Source of the DNA: Iodobacter violaceini
Lineage (GTDB): Bacteria > Pseudomonadota > Gammaproteobacteria > Burkholderiales > Chitinibacteraceae
Assembly: GCF_011601265.1 (NCBI RefSeq)
Contig: NZ_JAAOLX010000011.1
Location: forward strand, 1 to 64,000
Direction: 5' to 3'
DNA: 64,000 nt
In this document: piece after piece, positions 36,583 to 46,116 of the stretch
Position numbering within the stretch: position 1 is the first letter of the stretch
Layout: the number at the start of each line of letters is the position of its first letter
The notes under the pieces: model-generated
The model's input: only the letters and a program-made list of their open reading frames with translations
Told to the model about the DNA's origin: nothing
The model's database searches: none
Made by a program: the position numbers and the translations under genes

Positions 36583-36659
36583 TGGCGCACCCGACAGGAA
36601 TCGAACCTGTAACCTACGGCTTAGAAGGCCGTTGCTCTATCCAGTTGAGCTACGGGCAC
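36583..36659 (-). tRNA. tRNA-Arg (anticodon TCT)
   Basis: Minus strand: GTGCCCG acceptor, D-arm TAGCTCAACTGGATAGAGCA, anticodon loop CTTCTAA giving TCT, T-arm with CAGGTTCGATTCCTG, and an encoded CCA. Middle gene of the Pro-Arg-His operon. Confidence 0.97.
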
Positions 36660-36741
36660 ACTGTACAACCGTACTATAAATCTGCTTATCTGGGCGGATA
36701 AGATCTTACTTTAAAACAACTTATCGTATAAGGATAAGTTC

Positions 36742-36818
36742 TGGTCGGGGCGGTGGGATTCGAACTCACGACCCTCTGCTCCCAAAGCAGATGCGCTACC
36801 GGGCTGCGCTACGCCCCG
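36742..36818 (-). tRNA. tRNA-Pro (anticodon TGG)
   Basis: Minus strand: CGGGGCG acceptor, D-arm TAGCGCAGCCCGGTAGCGCA, anticodon loop TTTGGGA giving TGG, T-arm with GAGTTCGAATCCC, and an encoded CCA. First gene of the operon, directly after the promoter at 36831-36859. Confidence 0.97.
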
Positions 36819-36830
36819 AACAGAGGACGC

Positions 36831-36859
36831 AATATACTGTGAGGATTTTTTTGCGTCAA
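36831..36859 (-). promoter_or_regulatory. Strong sigma-70 promoter of the tRNA-Pro-Arg-His operon
   Basis: On the minus strand TTGACG (36854-36859) and TATATT (36831-36836) are separated by exactly 17 bases. The GC-rich GCGTCC that follows the -10 box is a typical stringent-response discriminator. The tRNA 5' end is 12 bases further on. The rest of the 292-base gap up to folD holds no gene. Confidence 0.82.
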
Positions 36860-37110
36860 GCACCTTCGTGATCTTTTTTCATGATGGAGGGGCAAAAATC
36901 ATGGGTTAAAGGGGGCTTTTCTTATGCTACTTGTTGTTTTTTAAGATGATTTTAGCTTGGAAAAATATTTTAATATTAGACTAAATTTTTTGATATTTCT
37001 TACTTGGTTCAATGAAGCTTAGTTTGAAAAATATGCAGGAAATGTTTGGGCTGGAGGCTTTTGCATGAGAAAATGCGTTTTTTGCGATCGCTACAGCAGG
37101 AGTTTTACCC

Positions 37111-37965
37111 ATGACAGCCCAAATTCTCGACGGAAAAATCATTTCGGCCGAAATTGTTAGTGATGTTCGTGCCAAAGTAGATGCCCGTGTGGCAAGTGGC
37201 TTGCGTGCTCCTGCACTTGCCGTCATTTTGGTTGGGGCAGATCCTGCATCCCAGGTTTATGTAGGTAATAAGAAGCGTCAGTGTGCCAATGCAGGTATTC
37301 GCTCTATTGATATTGATTTACCAGCGGACACTTCAGAAGCAGATTTGCTGGCTCTTGTGGCCAAGTTTAATCAGGATGATGAGATCGACGGTATTCTGGT
37401 GCAACTGCCTTTACCTAAACATATCAATGCAGAGAAAGTGATCGAGCTGATTGATCCGGTAAAAGATGTGGATGGCTTCCATCCTTATAATATTGGCCGC
37501 CTTGCTTTAAAAATGCCTTTGCTGCGCCCGTGCACCCCTCGTGGCGTGATGACTTTATTAGAGCGCACTGGTATTGATATCGTTGGTAAAGACGCTGTCA
37601 TTGTTGGCGCATCTAATATCGTAGGTCGCCCGCAGGCTTTAGAGCTGTTGCTGGCGCGCGCTACCGTGACGGTCTGTCATAGCAAAACGCAAGACTTAGA
37701 AAGCAAAGTTCGCGGTGCAGATATTGTGGTGGCCGGCGTAGGCATCCCTAATTTTGTGAAGGGGGACTGGATTAAGGCGGGCGCGATTGTGATCGACGTG
37801 GGTATTAACCGCTTAGAAAACGGCAAGCTCTGTGGTGATGTTGAATTTGATGTGGCCAAAGAAAAGGCCGCATGGATTACCCCTGTGCCGGGTGGCGTGG
37901 GCCTGATGACTGTGGCTACCCTGATGCAAAACACTTTTGATGCTTGCGTCAACCGCAAGGGTTGA
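37111..37965 (+). CDS. folD: Methylenetetrahydrofolate dehydrogenase/cyclohydrolase
   Basis: A 284-residue bifunctional FolD. Tyr50 and Lys54 of YVGNKK are the cyclohydrolase residues. [29 protein letters not shown] and [12 protein letters not shown] (NADP-binding) are in the usual order, ending in [19 protein letters not shown]. It interconverts 5,10-methylene-THF, 5,10-methenyl-THF and 10-formyl-THF. The ATG has AGGAG upstream. It is a single gene followed by pyrD. Confidence 0.96.
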   Translation: MTAQILDGKIISAEIVSDVRAKVDARVASGLRAPALAVILVGADPASQVYVGNKKRQCANAGIRSIDIDLPADTSEADLLALVAKFNQDDEIDGILVQLPLPKHINAEKVIELIDPVKDVDGFHPYNIGRLALKMPLLRPCTPRGVMTLLERTGIDIVGKDAVIVGASNIVGRPQALELLLARATVTVCHSKTQDLESKVRGADIVVAGVGIPNFVKGDWIKAGAIVIDVGINRLENGKLCGDVEFDVAKEKAAWITPVPGGVGLMTVATLMQNTFDACVNRKG

Positions 37966-37991
37966 TTGAGCATTTAGTCTTATCTGTGTAA

Positions 37992-38027
37992 CCCTTTTCC
38001 TCTGTGTGATTGCACATTGGAAAAGGG
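37992..38027. repeat. Perfect 9-bp inverted repeat between folD and pyrD
   Basis: CCCTTTTCC (37992-38000) and GGAAAAGGG (38019-38027) flank TCTGTGTGATTGCACATT. The CTCTGTG core suggests kinship with the other CTCTGTG elements. No T-run follows, so intrinsic termination is unlikely. Confidence 0.45.
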
Positions 38028-38083
38028 AAGCCAGCAGCGCCTTTAGTGCAGTTTTGCCTATCAATTGCCGGATTTCCTGCCTC

Positions 38084-39109
38084 ATGTCTTATCAGTTAGC
38101 TAAACCTTTTCTTTTTTTGCTCGACGCCGAAAAAGCGCACGCTGCAGCATTCACCGGCTTGCATGCCTTACACAGCCTGGGATTTTTGCGCACGTTTACG
38201 CCTGCGGTGCCTGAATGCCCTGTGTCTGTGATGGGGCTGGACTTCCCTAATCCTGTTGGTCTGGCCGCAGGCTTAGATAAAAATGGCGATCATATCGATG
38301 CGATGGCTGAGCTGGGCTTTGGTTTCCTGGAGATTGGAACCGTCACTCCACGCCCGCAGCCGGGCAATCCCAAGCCACGCCTGTTTCGTCTGCCAGAAGC
38401 CGAGGGCATTATTAACCGCATGGGTTTTAATAATGATGGCGTGGATAAGCTGATCGAGAACGTTAAAAACAGTAATTATCAAGGCATTCTGGGCATCAAT
38501 ATTGGTAAAAACTTCGACACTCCGATTGAAAGTGCGGCTGATGATTATCTTATCTGCCTGGATAAAGTGTACGAACACGCCAGCTATGTCACGGTTAATA
38601 TCTCCAGCCCGAATACAAAAAACTTGCGCCAGCTGCAAGGTGCGGATGAATTGGGGCGGTTACTGAAGGCTTTAAAGCAAAAGCAAACAGAACTTGCGGA
38701 CCGTCATGGCCGCTATGTACCTCTTGCCCTCAAAATAGCGCCCGATTTAGACAGCAATCAGGTGCAGGATATTGCTGAGCGTCTTGTGGCCAGCGGTATT
38801 GATGCCGTGATTGCCAGCAACACCACCTTATCCAGGGTGGGTGTAGAGCACTTAAAACACGGCAATGAAGCGGGCGGTTTGTCAGGCTCGCCGGTCAGGG
38901 CCAAATCAACCAAGGTGATCCGTGATCTGGCTGAGGCACTGGATGGTGCTTTGCCTATTATTGGTGTGGGTGGGATTTTCAAGGGCGAGCACGCGGCTGA
39001 GAAAATCCGTGCGGGTGCCAGCCTCGTGCAAGTGTACAGCGGCCTGATTTATGAAGGCCCGCAGATGGTCAGTGATTGTGTCGAGGCGATTGCGGCTCTT
39101 ACGGCTTGA
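38084..39109 (+). CDS. pyrD: Dihydroorotate dehydrogenase (quinone), class 2
   Basis: The ATG at 38084 starts the family N terminus ([20 protein letters not shown]), the amphipathic membrane-binding helix of class 2 enzymes; the ORF extension upstream is intergenic. The 341-residue protein has [51 protein letters not shown] with the catalytic Ser, and GVGGIFKG and [13 protein letters not shown] for FMN phosphate. It oxidises dihydroorotate to orotate, passing electrons to ubiquinone at the inner membrane. Confidence 0.95.
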   Translation: MSYQLAKPFLFLLDAEKAHAAAFTGLHALHSLGFLRTFTPAVPECPVSVMGLDFPNPVGLAAGLDKNGDHIDAMAELGFGFLEIGTVTPRPQPGNPKPRLFRLPEAEGIINRMGFNNDGVDKLIENVKNSNYQGILGINIGKNFDTPIESAADDYLICLDKVYEHASYVTVNISSPNTKNLRQLQGADELGRLLKALKQKQTELADRHGRYVPLALKIAPDLDSNQVQDIAERLVASGIDAVIASNTTLSRVGVEHLKHGNEAGGLSGSPVRAKSTKVIRDLAEALDGALPIIGVGGIFKGEHAAEKIRAGASLVQVYSGLIYEGPQMVSDCVEAIAALTA

Positions 39110-39377
39110 TGAATTAAAAGCGTAAAAGGTGAGGGCTTTGAAGCTGCCATAAATTGGCAGGCGGGTAAAAGCCACGGCAGGAAGCCCGCCTGATCAGAAA
39201 GCTTTACTGCGGTTTATCCATCATCCTGTCCATTTAAGTAAAAAAGCCGGATTTTTTGCACCCGTGGTACCCGCCTCGTAAGCTTTTTTAAAGTGATCTG
39301 GGGCGGATAGCCGCTCCAATGGCGTGTGTACTTAAGCAGATTGGATTTTCACCCGCTCTGAGGAAGGATTTTAAACC

Positions 39378-39959
39378 ATGGATTTTCAACACTACCTGCT
39401 GCTGCTTCTGGGCGCGGTGCTGGTAAATAATGCGGTGCTGGTGCGTATTCTGGGCTTATGTCCGTTTATGGGCGTGTCTAAAAAGCTGGAAGCATCGATC
39501 GGCATGGGCCTTGCCACGGCCTTTGTGCTGACGCTGGCCTCAGGCACCTCGTGGATGATCGATCAGATCCTGATCTTTTGGCACCTGGAATACCTGCGCA
39601 CCCTGGCTTTTATTGTGGTGATTGCCGCGATTGTGCAATTTACTGAAATGTTTATTCATAAAGCCAGCCCAGTGTTGTATCAGGCGCTGGGGATTTATCT
39701 GCCGCTGATCACCACCAATTGCGCGGTATTGGGCGTGCCTTTGATCAGCTCTGCGCAAAAATATAATTTTGTCGAATCACTGTTATTTGGCTTTGGCTCG
39801 GCAGTGGGTTTTAGTTTGGTGCTGATTCTGTTTGCAGCCATGCGCGAAAGGCTGGAAGGAGCAGACATCCCCGAATTCTTTAAAGGCACACCGGTGGCTT
39901 TTATCACCGCAGGTTTGATGAGTTTGGCATTTATGGGATTTGCTGGCCTGGTGCGGTAA
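39378..39959 (+). CDS. rsxA: Rsx/Rnf electron transport complex subunit A
   Basis: A 193-residue protein with six membrane spans and the RsxA signature: [19 protein letters not shown] with its conserved Cys, and [19 protein letters not shown] with the second Cys. The two membrane cysteines hold the intramembrane [2Fe-2S] cluster between RsxA and RsxE. AGGAAGG precedes the ATG. It is the first gene of the rsx operon. The complex couples electron flow between NADH and ferredoxin-type carriers to ion movement, and in E. coli keeps SoxR reduced. A 235-base gap containing a repeat separates it from rsxB. Confidence 0.95.
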   Translation: MDFQHYLLLLLGAVLVNNAVLVRILGLCPFMGVSKKLEASIGMGLATAFVLTLASGTSWMIDQILIFWHLEYLRTLAFIVVIAAIVQFTEMFIHKASPVLYQALGIYLPLITTNCAVLGVPLISSAQKYNFVESLLFGFGSAVGFSLVLILFAAMRERLEGADIPEFFKGTPVAFITAGLMSLAFMGFAGLVR

Positions 39960-39960
39960 A

Positions 39961-40157
39961 ACCCAAATCTTGAACCACGGAGGGGCATGGTGAAACCCCG
40001 GAAGTTCATGGAGTAATCATAAAAAAAGATCTCCCGAAGCAGGCGCAGATTGAAAATCAAATTCATTGCTAAGTCATGTCTTCAGGTATTGATATCTTGT
40101 AGGTTTTCTCCTTGTAACTCTGTGTCCTCCGTGCTTTCTGTGGTTCTGGATTTGGGT
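39961..40157. repeat. Repeat element between rsxA and rsxB
   Basis: The left end ACCCAAATCTTGAACCAC (39961-39978) is the inverted complement, with two mismatches, of the right end GTGGTTCTGGATTTGGGT (40140-40157). Inside lie ACGGAGG near the left and CTCTGTGTCCTCCGTG near the right. There is no open reading frame of note. It looks like a small non-coding palindromic or MITE-like element. It begins two bases after the rsxA stop codon. Confidence 0.55.
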
Positions 40158-40194
40158 TTGTAAGTTGTGATGTGCAATCATTTATAGGAAAACT

Positions 40195-40752
40195 ATGTCT
40201 TTTTTACTGGCCATTTTGTTAATGGCTGTTCTTGCTTTGGTGCTGGGTGCGGTGCTGGGCTTTGCTGCGATCAAGTTCAAGGTTGATGAAGACCCGCTGG
40301 TGGATAAAATCGATGCGATCCTGCCGCAAACTCAGTGTGGCCAGTGTGGCTTTCCTGGCTGTAAACCCTATGCCACAGCAATTGCCAATGAAGAAGCCGA
40401 TATCAACTGCTGCCCTCCAGGGGGGGAAGATGGCATTCGTAAACTGGCCGATTTGCTGGGCAAAGAATTTAAGCCGCTTAATGCAGAGAATGGCGTAGAA
40501 AAACCCAAATCCGTAGCGCTGATTGATGAAGCCGTATGCATCGGCTGTACGCTCTGTATTCAGGCCTGCCCTGTGGATGCCATTGTGGGTGCGGCCAAGC
40601 AGCTGCATACCGTGATTGCGGCTGAATGCACAGGCTGTGAGCTATGCGTAGCGCCTTGCCCTGTGGATTGCATTGATATTGTTCCGCTAGGTACCACGGT
40701 GAATAACTGGCGCTGGCGCTATCCTGTTATCCCAATTAAGTTGCAATCATGA
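40195..40752 (+). CDS. rsxB: Rsx/Rnf complex ferredoxin subunit B
   Basis: A 185-residue protein. An N-terminal membrane anchor (3-25) is followed by the 4Fe-4S domain of the [12 protein letters not shown] type (CGQCGFPGC), and then two 4Fe-4S ferredoxin motifs [15 protein letters not shown] and [15 protein letters not shown]. It carries electrons from RsxC through multiple clusters to the membrane subunits. Its stop overlaps the rsxC start (ATGA). Confidence 0.95.
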   Translation: MSFLLAILLMAVLALVLGAVLGFAAIKFKVDEDPLVDKIDAILPQTQCGQCGFPGCKPYATAIANEEADINCCPPGGEDGIRKLADLLGKEFKPLNAENGVEKPKSVALIDEAVCIGCTLCIQACPVDAIVGAAKQLHTVIAAECTGCELCVAPCPVDCIDIVPLGTTVNNWRWRYPVIPIKLQS

Positions 40753-42845
40753 CCAGGCAAATCATCACCTTTCACGGCGGTGTTCATCCGCCCGAGCATA
40801 AAGCCGAATCCAGCCATTATCCGATCAGAACAGCGGCATTACCGGCCAGGCTGATTTTATCCTTGCAACAAAGCATAGGCAGCGCTGCCAAGTCTGTGGT
40901 TAAAGTCGGGGAACAAGTCGCTAAGGGCCAGCTGATTGCTGCGGCAGACGGCATGATCTCGGCCGCCTTACATGCGCCAACGTCAGGGCGCATTGAATCT
41001 GTTGGTTTATATCCGGTGGCCCATCCTTCGGGCTTAAGCGATAACTGCATTGTGCTGATTCCCGATGGCCAGGATCAGTGGCAGGAGCGCCCGCTGTTTG
41101 ACTGGCGTAATGCAGAGCCAAATGCAGTGCGCACTTATTTGCGCGATATGGGCGTAGTGGGCCTGGGCGGTGCGGTGTTTCCATCGCATCTTAAATTAAG
41201 CAGCAATTTAGATGGAAAAAAGCCACTCGATACCCTGATTGTTAATGGCGCAGAGTGCGAGCCGTATATCACCTGCGACGACAGGCTGATGCAGGAGCGC
41301 GCTGCCGAAATCATCGCCGGTATTTTGATGGTGCAGTCTTTGCTCAATGCAAAGCAGGTGTTGATTGGTATTGAAGACAATAAACCTGAAGCTGCAGCAG
41401 CGCTGCGGGATGCGATAAAAGCCAGCCGCAGCAAGGCAGTCGCGGCCATTGATGTGGTGCAAGTGCCCACGCTGTATCCATCGGGAGGTGCTAAACAGTT
41501 AATCAAGTTATTGTGCAATATCGAAGTGCCAAGTGGCATGCGCTCTACAGACTTGGGCGTGCAGTGCTTTAACGTGGCTACCATCCATAGTATTTACTGC
41601 GCCTTGGCCCATGGCGAGCCGGTGATTCGCCGTGTGGTCACGATTACCGGCAATGTAGAGCGCCCAGGCAATTACGAGGCGTTGATTGGTACGCCGCTGG
41701 CAGAGCTATTAAAAGCCGCGGGAGATAAAGGCAGCAGCGGGTATATCTATGGCGGCCCGATGATGGGCTTTGAGCTGCCGTCTCTGGCCGCGGGGCTGAG
41801 CAAAGCGGGCAATTGTGTGATCGCCAAAACGCCTGCGGATTTCCCCGAAAAACCACGAGAAATGCCTTGTATTCGTTGTAGCAAATGCGCCGAAGCCTGC
41901 CCTGCTGAACTGCAACCTATGGATTTATTCTGGTTTGCTAAAAGCAAAAACTTTGGCAAAGCGCAGGAGCGCAATCTGTTTGATTGCATAGAGTGCGGCG
42001 CTTGCGCCTATGTGTGCCCCAGCAATATTCGTCTCGTGGATTACTACCGCTTTGCTAAATCTGAAATCTGGGCCGCTGAAAAAACCAAGCACGCCGCCGA
42101 TTTAGCCCGCGAGCGTTTCGAATTCAGAGAATTCAGGGCCGAGCGCGAGAAACAAGAAAAAGCCGAACGCCTGGCCGCTAAAGCGACACAAAAACTAGCG
42201 CAAGCGGTGGAATCGGATGATCCGGAAGACGCCATCCGCGCAGCCAAAATTAAAGCGGCGATGGCTAAGGCTGCGGTGGCCAGCGAAGCGCCTGTAAGTG
42301 ACAGTACAGCTACACCAGAAGCGGATCAGACCGCGCAATTAGCGGCCGAGAAAAAAGCCAAAATTGCCGCTGCAATGGCCAGAGCCGCCGCGAAAAAAGC
42401 CGAGGCCGAAGCCGCTGCACCGGTGGTGCGCAGCGAAGCGCAGCCAATGGCCCCAGCGCAAACCCTGCCAGCCAGCAGCCTGGATAAAACCGACCGCACT
42501 AAAGAAATTCTGGATAAGCGGCGGGAAGAGCGCGCTCGTATTGCCGCAATGAGCCCGGAAGAGCGCAGTGCGTGGGGTGCAGCCAAACAAGCCGAAATCG
42601 CCGGGGCCAAAGCCGCTGCTGCATTAAGAAAAGCAGAAAACGCTGTGCCTGCAGAAGTGCCAGCGTCTTCTCTTGATGAAGAAAAAGCCGCCAAAATTCG
42701 GGCTTCTATGGCCAAAAGAGACGCAGAAAAAGCACGGCTTGCTGCCATGAGCCCAGAGGAAAAAGCAGCACTGGCCGCTGAACGCCAGGCGCGTATTGAT
42801 GCAGCGATGGCGGCAAAAGCAGCTAAGGCAGCGAAAGATGAATGA
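40749..42845 (+). CDS. rsxC: Rsx/Rnf complex NADH-binding subunit C
   Basis: A 698-residue protein. The N-terminal domain starts with [11 protein letters not shown]. The flavin/NADH-binding domain contains [12 protein letters not shown] and [19 protein letters not shown]. Two 4Fe-4S motifs follow: [12 protein letters not shown] and [12 protein letters not shown]. The last 220 residues are an Ala/Lys/Glu-rich helical tail with the unit KAAKIRA(S/A)MA and MSPEE repeated, typical of longer RsxC proteins; its length varies between species. It oxidises NADH (or the reverse) on the cytoplasmic side. The stop overlaps the downstream ParB-like gene by eight bases. Confidence 0.95.
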   Translation: MTRQIITFHGGVHPPEHKAESSHYPIRTAALPARLILSLQQSIGSAAKSVVKVGEQVAKGQLIAAADGMISAALHAPTSGRIESVGLYPVAHPSGLSDNCIVLIPDGQDQWQERPLFDWRNAEPNAVRTYLRDMGVVGLGGAVFPSHLKLSSNLDGKKPLDTLIVNGAECEPYITCDDRLMQERAAEIIAGILMVQSLLNAKQVLIGIEDNKPEAAAALRDAIKASRSKAVAAIDVVQVPTLYPSGGAKQLIKLLCNIEVPSGMRSTDLGVQCFNVATIHSIYCALAHGEPVIRRVVTITGNVERPGNYEALIGTPLAELLKAAGDKGSSGYIYGGPMMGFELPSLAAGLSKAGNCVIAKTPADFPEKPREMPCIRCSKCAEACPAELQPMDLFWFAKSKNFGKAQERNLFDCIECGACAYVCPSNIRLVDYYRFAKSEIWAAEKTKHAADLARERFEFREFRAEREKQEKAERLAAKATQKLAQAVESDDPEDAIRAAKIKAAMAKAAVASEAPVSDSTATPEADQTAQLAAEKKAKIAAAMARAAAKKAEAEAAAPVVRSEAQPMAPAQTLPASSLDKTDRTKEILDKRREERARIAAMSPEERSAWGAAKQAEIAGAKAAAALRKAENAVPAEVPASSLDEEKAAKIRASMAKRDAEKARLAAMSPEEKAALAAERQARIDAAMAAKAAKAAKDE

Positions 42846-43242
42846 TCTTGAGGCAATGCGAAAGCAATATCATTTACGTGCATCAGAGCAGGGCTTAAAG
42901 GCCTGGGACGTGCACCGGCTGATTAAGCTGAGCGTAAAGTTTGCCGAGATCAGCGTGCCGCTGGAGCAGATTGCTGAGTTAGATCAGAGCTATTGGTTTG
43001 ATGAGGGCGGAGCCGTGCCCACTTGCCGGGCTATTTCTGAGCACGCCAAATTAATCAATGAAACCGATCTGCGCTTCCCTATTATTTTGTCGCAAGACGG
43101 CAGGGTAATGGACGGCATGCACCGGGTGGCTAAAGCCTTAATGCTGGGCCAAACAGAGATACAGGCCGTGCAGTTTAGCCAAGATCCAGAACCTGATTTT
43201 ATCGGCATTGATGCGGATGATTTGCCATACGATGAGGTGTAA
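42838..43242 (+). CDS. ParB/sulfiredoxin-like domain protein within the rsx operon
   Basis: A 134-residue protein. The ATG at 42838 is chosen because the longer frame upstream lies inside rsxC; the ATG overlaps the rsxC stop, so it is translationally coupled. The central and C-terminal part FPIILSQDGRVMDGMHRVAK, followed by ALMLGQTEIQAVQF, matches the ParB/Srx N-terminal fold, where the DGxHRxxA motif is the nucleotide-binding turn. There is no DNA-binding domain, so a chromosome-partition role is not indicated; the fold also occurs in nucleotide-dependent small-molecule and phosphate-transfer enzymes. Its place inside the operon, between rsxC and rsxD, is unusual. The molecular function is unknown. 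Confidence 0.7.
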   Translation: MNDLEAMRKQYHLRASEQGLKAWDVHRLIKLSVKFAEISVPLEQIAELDQSYWFDEGGAVPTCRAISEHAKLINETDLRFPIILSQDGRVMDGMHRVAKALMLGQTEIQAVQFSQDPEPDFIGIDADDLPYDEV

Positions 43243-43296
43243 GCGGATTTCCAGCCTTAAACAAGAACCTGATTAGTGGCTTCGCTCAGCTTACTG

Positions 43297-43383
43297 AAGC
43301 GTCATTTCCGCGAAGGCGGAAACCCAGTTACGCTGTGCTCTAAATAGCTGGATCCCCGATAAAAGCACTCGGGGATGACGCTT
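43297..43383. repeat. 87-bp palindromic element between the ParB-like gene and rsxD
   Basis: Left end AAGCGTCATTTCC (43297-43309) and right end GGGGATGACGCTT (43371-43383) are inverted complements with two mismatches. Inside are CGCGAAGGCGGAAACCCAG and CTGGATCCCCGA. This resembles the widespread proteobacterial repeat with arms of the GTCATTCCCGCG...GGAATCCAG type (the dRS3-like repeat of Neisseria). No coding potential. Confidence 0.6.
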
Positions 43384-43493
43384 TTCATATATTTAAAATT
43401 TGAAATGATTTTTACTGAGCTATCCCGCTAATCAGGAATAAGAAAAGCATCGTAGCGGCACGGTATGGCGTGCCCAAAAACATAAGGATGTAA

Positions 43494-44507
43494 ATGAACA
43501 CATCGCCGTTTTTTATTAAACCGACGCCCTTGCAAGTTGTCATGCTCAAAGTGGCGGCGGCTTTGTTGCCGGGGATTATTGCGCTGACCTGGGCTTTTGG
43601 CGTGGGTGTGCTGGTGCAAATGACGCTGGCTCTTGGCACCGCTTTGCTGGCCGAGGCGGCTTGTTTAAAGCTGCGCAACTATCCGGTTAAACCATTTATC
43701 AGCGATGGCTCGGCAGCGGTGACGGCGGTTTTGCTGGCGCTTTCTATACCGCCACTCGCTCCTTGGTGGATGGTGGTGCTGGCCACATTAATTGCAATTT
43801 GCCTGGCCAAGCATCTCTATGGCGGCCTGGGGCAGAATCCGTTTAACCCGGCCATGGTGGGTTTTGCGGTGATGATGGTGTCTTTCCCCGCGCAAATGTC
43901 GCGCTGGGCAGCGCCTTTGCCGCTGGATATGCCGCATCTGGACAGCCTGGCTCAGATCTTCACCATTTTTAGCGGCCAGCTGCCGCAGGCGTTTGATGCC
44001 ATGGCTTCGGCCACACCACTGGATACGGTTAAAACAGCGCTGCTGCAGCAGCATGCTTTAAGCGATATTTTTCAGCAGCCTGTTTTTGGCGCGGTAGCAG
44101 GGGTTGGCAGCGAATGGGCTGCGGCGGGATTTTTGCTGGGGGGGCTTTATTTGCTCTGGTCTAAGCTGATTCCATGGCAAATTCCTGTGGGTTTTCTTGG
44201 TGCATTTATGCTGACCGCCACATTGTTTTACGGAGTGGACCCCGCCTACTACAGCCCGCCTTGGTTTCATCTGTTTAGCGGCGCGGCCATCTTGGGGGCG
44301 TTTTTTATTGTGAGCGACCCGGTTACTGCGCCAACCACACCACGCGGCAGGCTGATCTTTGCCGCTTTAGCAGGCGTGCTGACTTATATGATCCGCGTGT
44401 TCGGTGCTTATCCGGATGGTGTGGCATTTGCAGTATTGATCATGAATATCGCTACGCCCTTTATCGACCAATACACCCAGCCGCCGGTCTTTGGGCGTAA
44501 GTCTTGA
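43494..44507 (+). CDS. rsxD: Rsx/Rnf complex subunit D
   Basis: A 337-residue membrane protein of about ten spans. FISDGSAAVTAVLLALSIPP, then GQNPFNPAMVGFAV, are RnfD/NqrB signatures. The covalent FMN attachment threonine is expected in ASATPLDTVK (about residue 166-175). It forms part of the ion-conducting membrane core. It starts 251 bases after the ParB-like gene, the gap holding an 87-bp repeat. Confidence 0.94.
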   Translation: MNTSPFFIKPTPLQVVMLKVAAALLPGIIALTWAFGVGVLVQMTLALGTALLAEAACLKLRNYPVKPFISDGSAAVTAVLLALSIPPLAPWWMVVLATLIAICLAKHLYGGLGQNPFNPAMVGFAVMMVSFPAQMSRWAAPLPLDMPHLDSLAQIFTIFSGQLPQAFDAMASATPLDTVKTALLQQHALSDIFQQPVFGAVAGVGSEWAAAGFLLGGLYLLWSKLIPWQIPVGFLGAFMLTATLFYGVDPAYYSPPWFHLFSGAAILGAFFIVSDPVTAPTTPRGRLIFAALAGVLTYMIRVFGAYPDGVAFAVLIMNIATPFIDQYTQPPVFGRKS

Positions 44508-44554
44508 TTAAATAGATTCGTAGCTTAGGTTTTCCAGATTTTAGGAGTTGTTTA

Positions 44555-45184
44555 ATGAAGACCATGTTTGCTAATGGGGTGCGAGGTGCGGCGACGCTGT
44601 TTTTGTTTGCGGTGGTGTTTACGGCCTTGATGGCAGGCACTTATCAGCTGACCCGCAAGAAAGTCTTGTTTAATGAAGAAAAAGCCAAAGTGGCGCTGAT
44701 TGCCCAGGTGTTGCCCGCCAAAAGCTTTGATAACAATCTGCTGAAAGACGCCCACGCCTTGTCGGCAGCGGATGGCAAAGCTTTGGGTAACGATGGTGAT
44801 AGCTCTTTTTATCTGGCAAAAAAAGCCGGTAAAACCGTCGCCGCCGTGTTTGAAGCCACCGCACCGGATGGTTATGCAGGCAAGATCAAATTGCTGGTGG
44901 GCGTGGATATTGATGGCCAGGTGCTGGGCGTGCGCGTTGTAGCGCATAAAGAAACGCCTGGGCTGGGGGATTATATCGACGCGGCCAAATCACCCTGGAT
45001 AGAGCAATTTAAAGGCAAAGAGCTGAACACCCAAAATGCTGCGGCGTGGAAAGTTAAAAAAGACGGTGGTGGTTTTGATTATATGGCCGGCGCCACCATC
45101 AGCCCGCGCGCTGTGACAGCAGCGGTAAAACGAGTATTGGAATACGTGGCCAGCAAGCCGCAACTTTGGAGTACGGTAAGCTAA
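44555..45184 (+). CDS. rsxG: Rsx/Rnf complex subunit G
   Basis: A 209-residue protein with one N-terminal membrane span (8-30) and a periplasmic FMN-binding domain. The flavinylation motif is AGATIS (near 178-183), where FMN is joined to the Thr by ApbE. VVAHKETPGLGDYIDAAKSPW is the other family signature. AGGAG lies upstream of the ATG. A 251-base gap with a repeat separates it from rsxE. Confidence 0.94.
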   Translation: MKTMFANGVRGAATLFLFAVVFTALMAGTYQLTRKKVLFNEEKAKVALIAQVLPAKSFDNNLLKDAHALSAADGKALGNDGDSSFYLAKKAGKTVAAVFEATAPDGYAGKIKLLVGVDIDGQVLGVRVVAHKETPGLGDYIDAAKSPWIEQFKGKELNTQNAAAWKVKKDGGGFDYMAGATISPRAVTAAVKRVLEYVASKPQLWSTVS

Positions 45185-45192
45185 AAAAGCTC

Positions 45193-45381
45193 TGCAGACA
45201 CAGAGCTGAATAAGAACACAGAGCCCACTGAGAAACGTTCAAGATACATAGGGTGTGCCAGCCGTTGTACAGCCTGAGAAAAACTGATTTGCTTTACGAC
45301 GAAAGCTGAAGTGGATGAGTACAGAGCAAGCTCTTAGGCCTGCACTTTCTTAAGGTTTTCTCTGTGTGCTCTGTGTCTGCA
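45193..45381. repeat. 189-bp element with perfect 13-bp terminal inverted repeats between rsxG and rsxE
   Basis: TGCAGACACAGAG (45193-45205) and CTCTGTGTCTGCA (45369-45381) are perfect inverted complements. Additional copies of the core lie inside (ACACAGAGCCC; CTCTGTGTGCTCTGTG). No significant open frame. The layout is that of a small miniature inverted-repeat element, or a palindromic repeat family member. Confidence 0.6.
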
Positions 45382-45435
45382 TATCATGTATTAGAATATT
45401 TGCGGTTTTAATTGCATCACGTCATGGAGCAGTAA

Positions 45436-46116
45436 GTGAGCAAAGAAATTATCAGAAATAGCATCTGGAAGCAGAATGCGGGTTTGGTGCAGGTTTTAGG
45501 CATGTGCCCCGTGTTGGTGGTTTCCAGCAATATTGTGAATGGCGTATCGCTGGGGCTGGCAACAAGCTTGGTGATGCTGGTTTCTGGCGCGGCCATTGCA
45601 GCCATCAGGCAATTTGTGCCGAATGAATTACGCAGCCCGATTTTTATTCTGATTATCGCTGCGCTGGTGACGGTGGTTGATTTGCTGTTTAACGCCTACG
45701 CTCATGGCTTGTATGTGGTGCTGGGGATTTTTATTCCGCTGATTACGACCAACTGCATCGTGCTGGCGCGTGCCGAAGCCTTTGCCTCCCGCAATAGTGT
45801 TTGGGATTCAGCCCTCGATGGATTCTTTATGGGCATCGGCCTGACCATGGTGCTGGCGGTGTTGGGCGGGATGCGCGAGCTGGTGGGCAAGGGTACTCTG
45901 CTTTCTGGTATCGACTTGGTGTTTGGCCCTGCTGCCAAAGCGTGGACGATTTATATTATCCCCGCCGATATGCATTACCAGTTTTTGCTCGCCATCCTTC
46001 CACCCGGCGCATTTATCGGTCTTGGGCTGTTAATTGCAGGCAAAACGGCAATGGATAAAAGAGCAGAAGCCAGAGCACAATCAGTGCGGCTGCCAGATGC
46101 TGTGCCGAATCACTGA
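45436..46116 (+). CDS. rsxE: Rsx/Rnf complex subunit E
   Basis: A 226-residue protein with six membrane spans. It is the paralogue of RsxA, with NAGLVQVLGMCPVLVVSS (first Cys) and VLGIFIPLITTNCIVLAR (second Cys) as the cluster ligands. It starts with GTG (TAAGTGAGCAAAGAA). It completes the rsxA-B-C-D-G-E set; the rsxE homologue is the last member and is followed by a small gene overlapping its end. Confidence 0.94.
   Translation: MSKEIIRNSIWKQNAGLVQVLGMCPVLVVSSNIVNGVSLGLATSLVMLVSGAAIAAIRQFVPNELRSPIFILIIAALVTVVDLLFNAYAHGLYVVLGIFIPLITTNCIVLARAEAFASRNSVWDSALDGFFMGIGLTMVLAVLGGMRELVGKGTLLSGIDLVFGPAAKAWTIYIIPADMHYQFLLAILPPGAFIGLGLLIAGKTAMDKRAEARAQSVRLPDAVPNH

Noticed and set aside
42326-42883. 185-codon minus-strand open frame opposite the end of rsxC
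   Set aside because: It is the Ala-rich mirror of the low-complexity rsxC tail, where GC skew removes stop codons. It has no ribosome-binding site or domain and fully overlaps a certain gene.
42838-43242. Plasmid or chromosome partition system suggested by ParB similarity
   Set aside because: There is no ParA, no parS-like repeat and no DNA-binding domain; it is inside an electron-transport operon.
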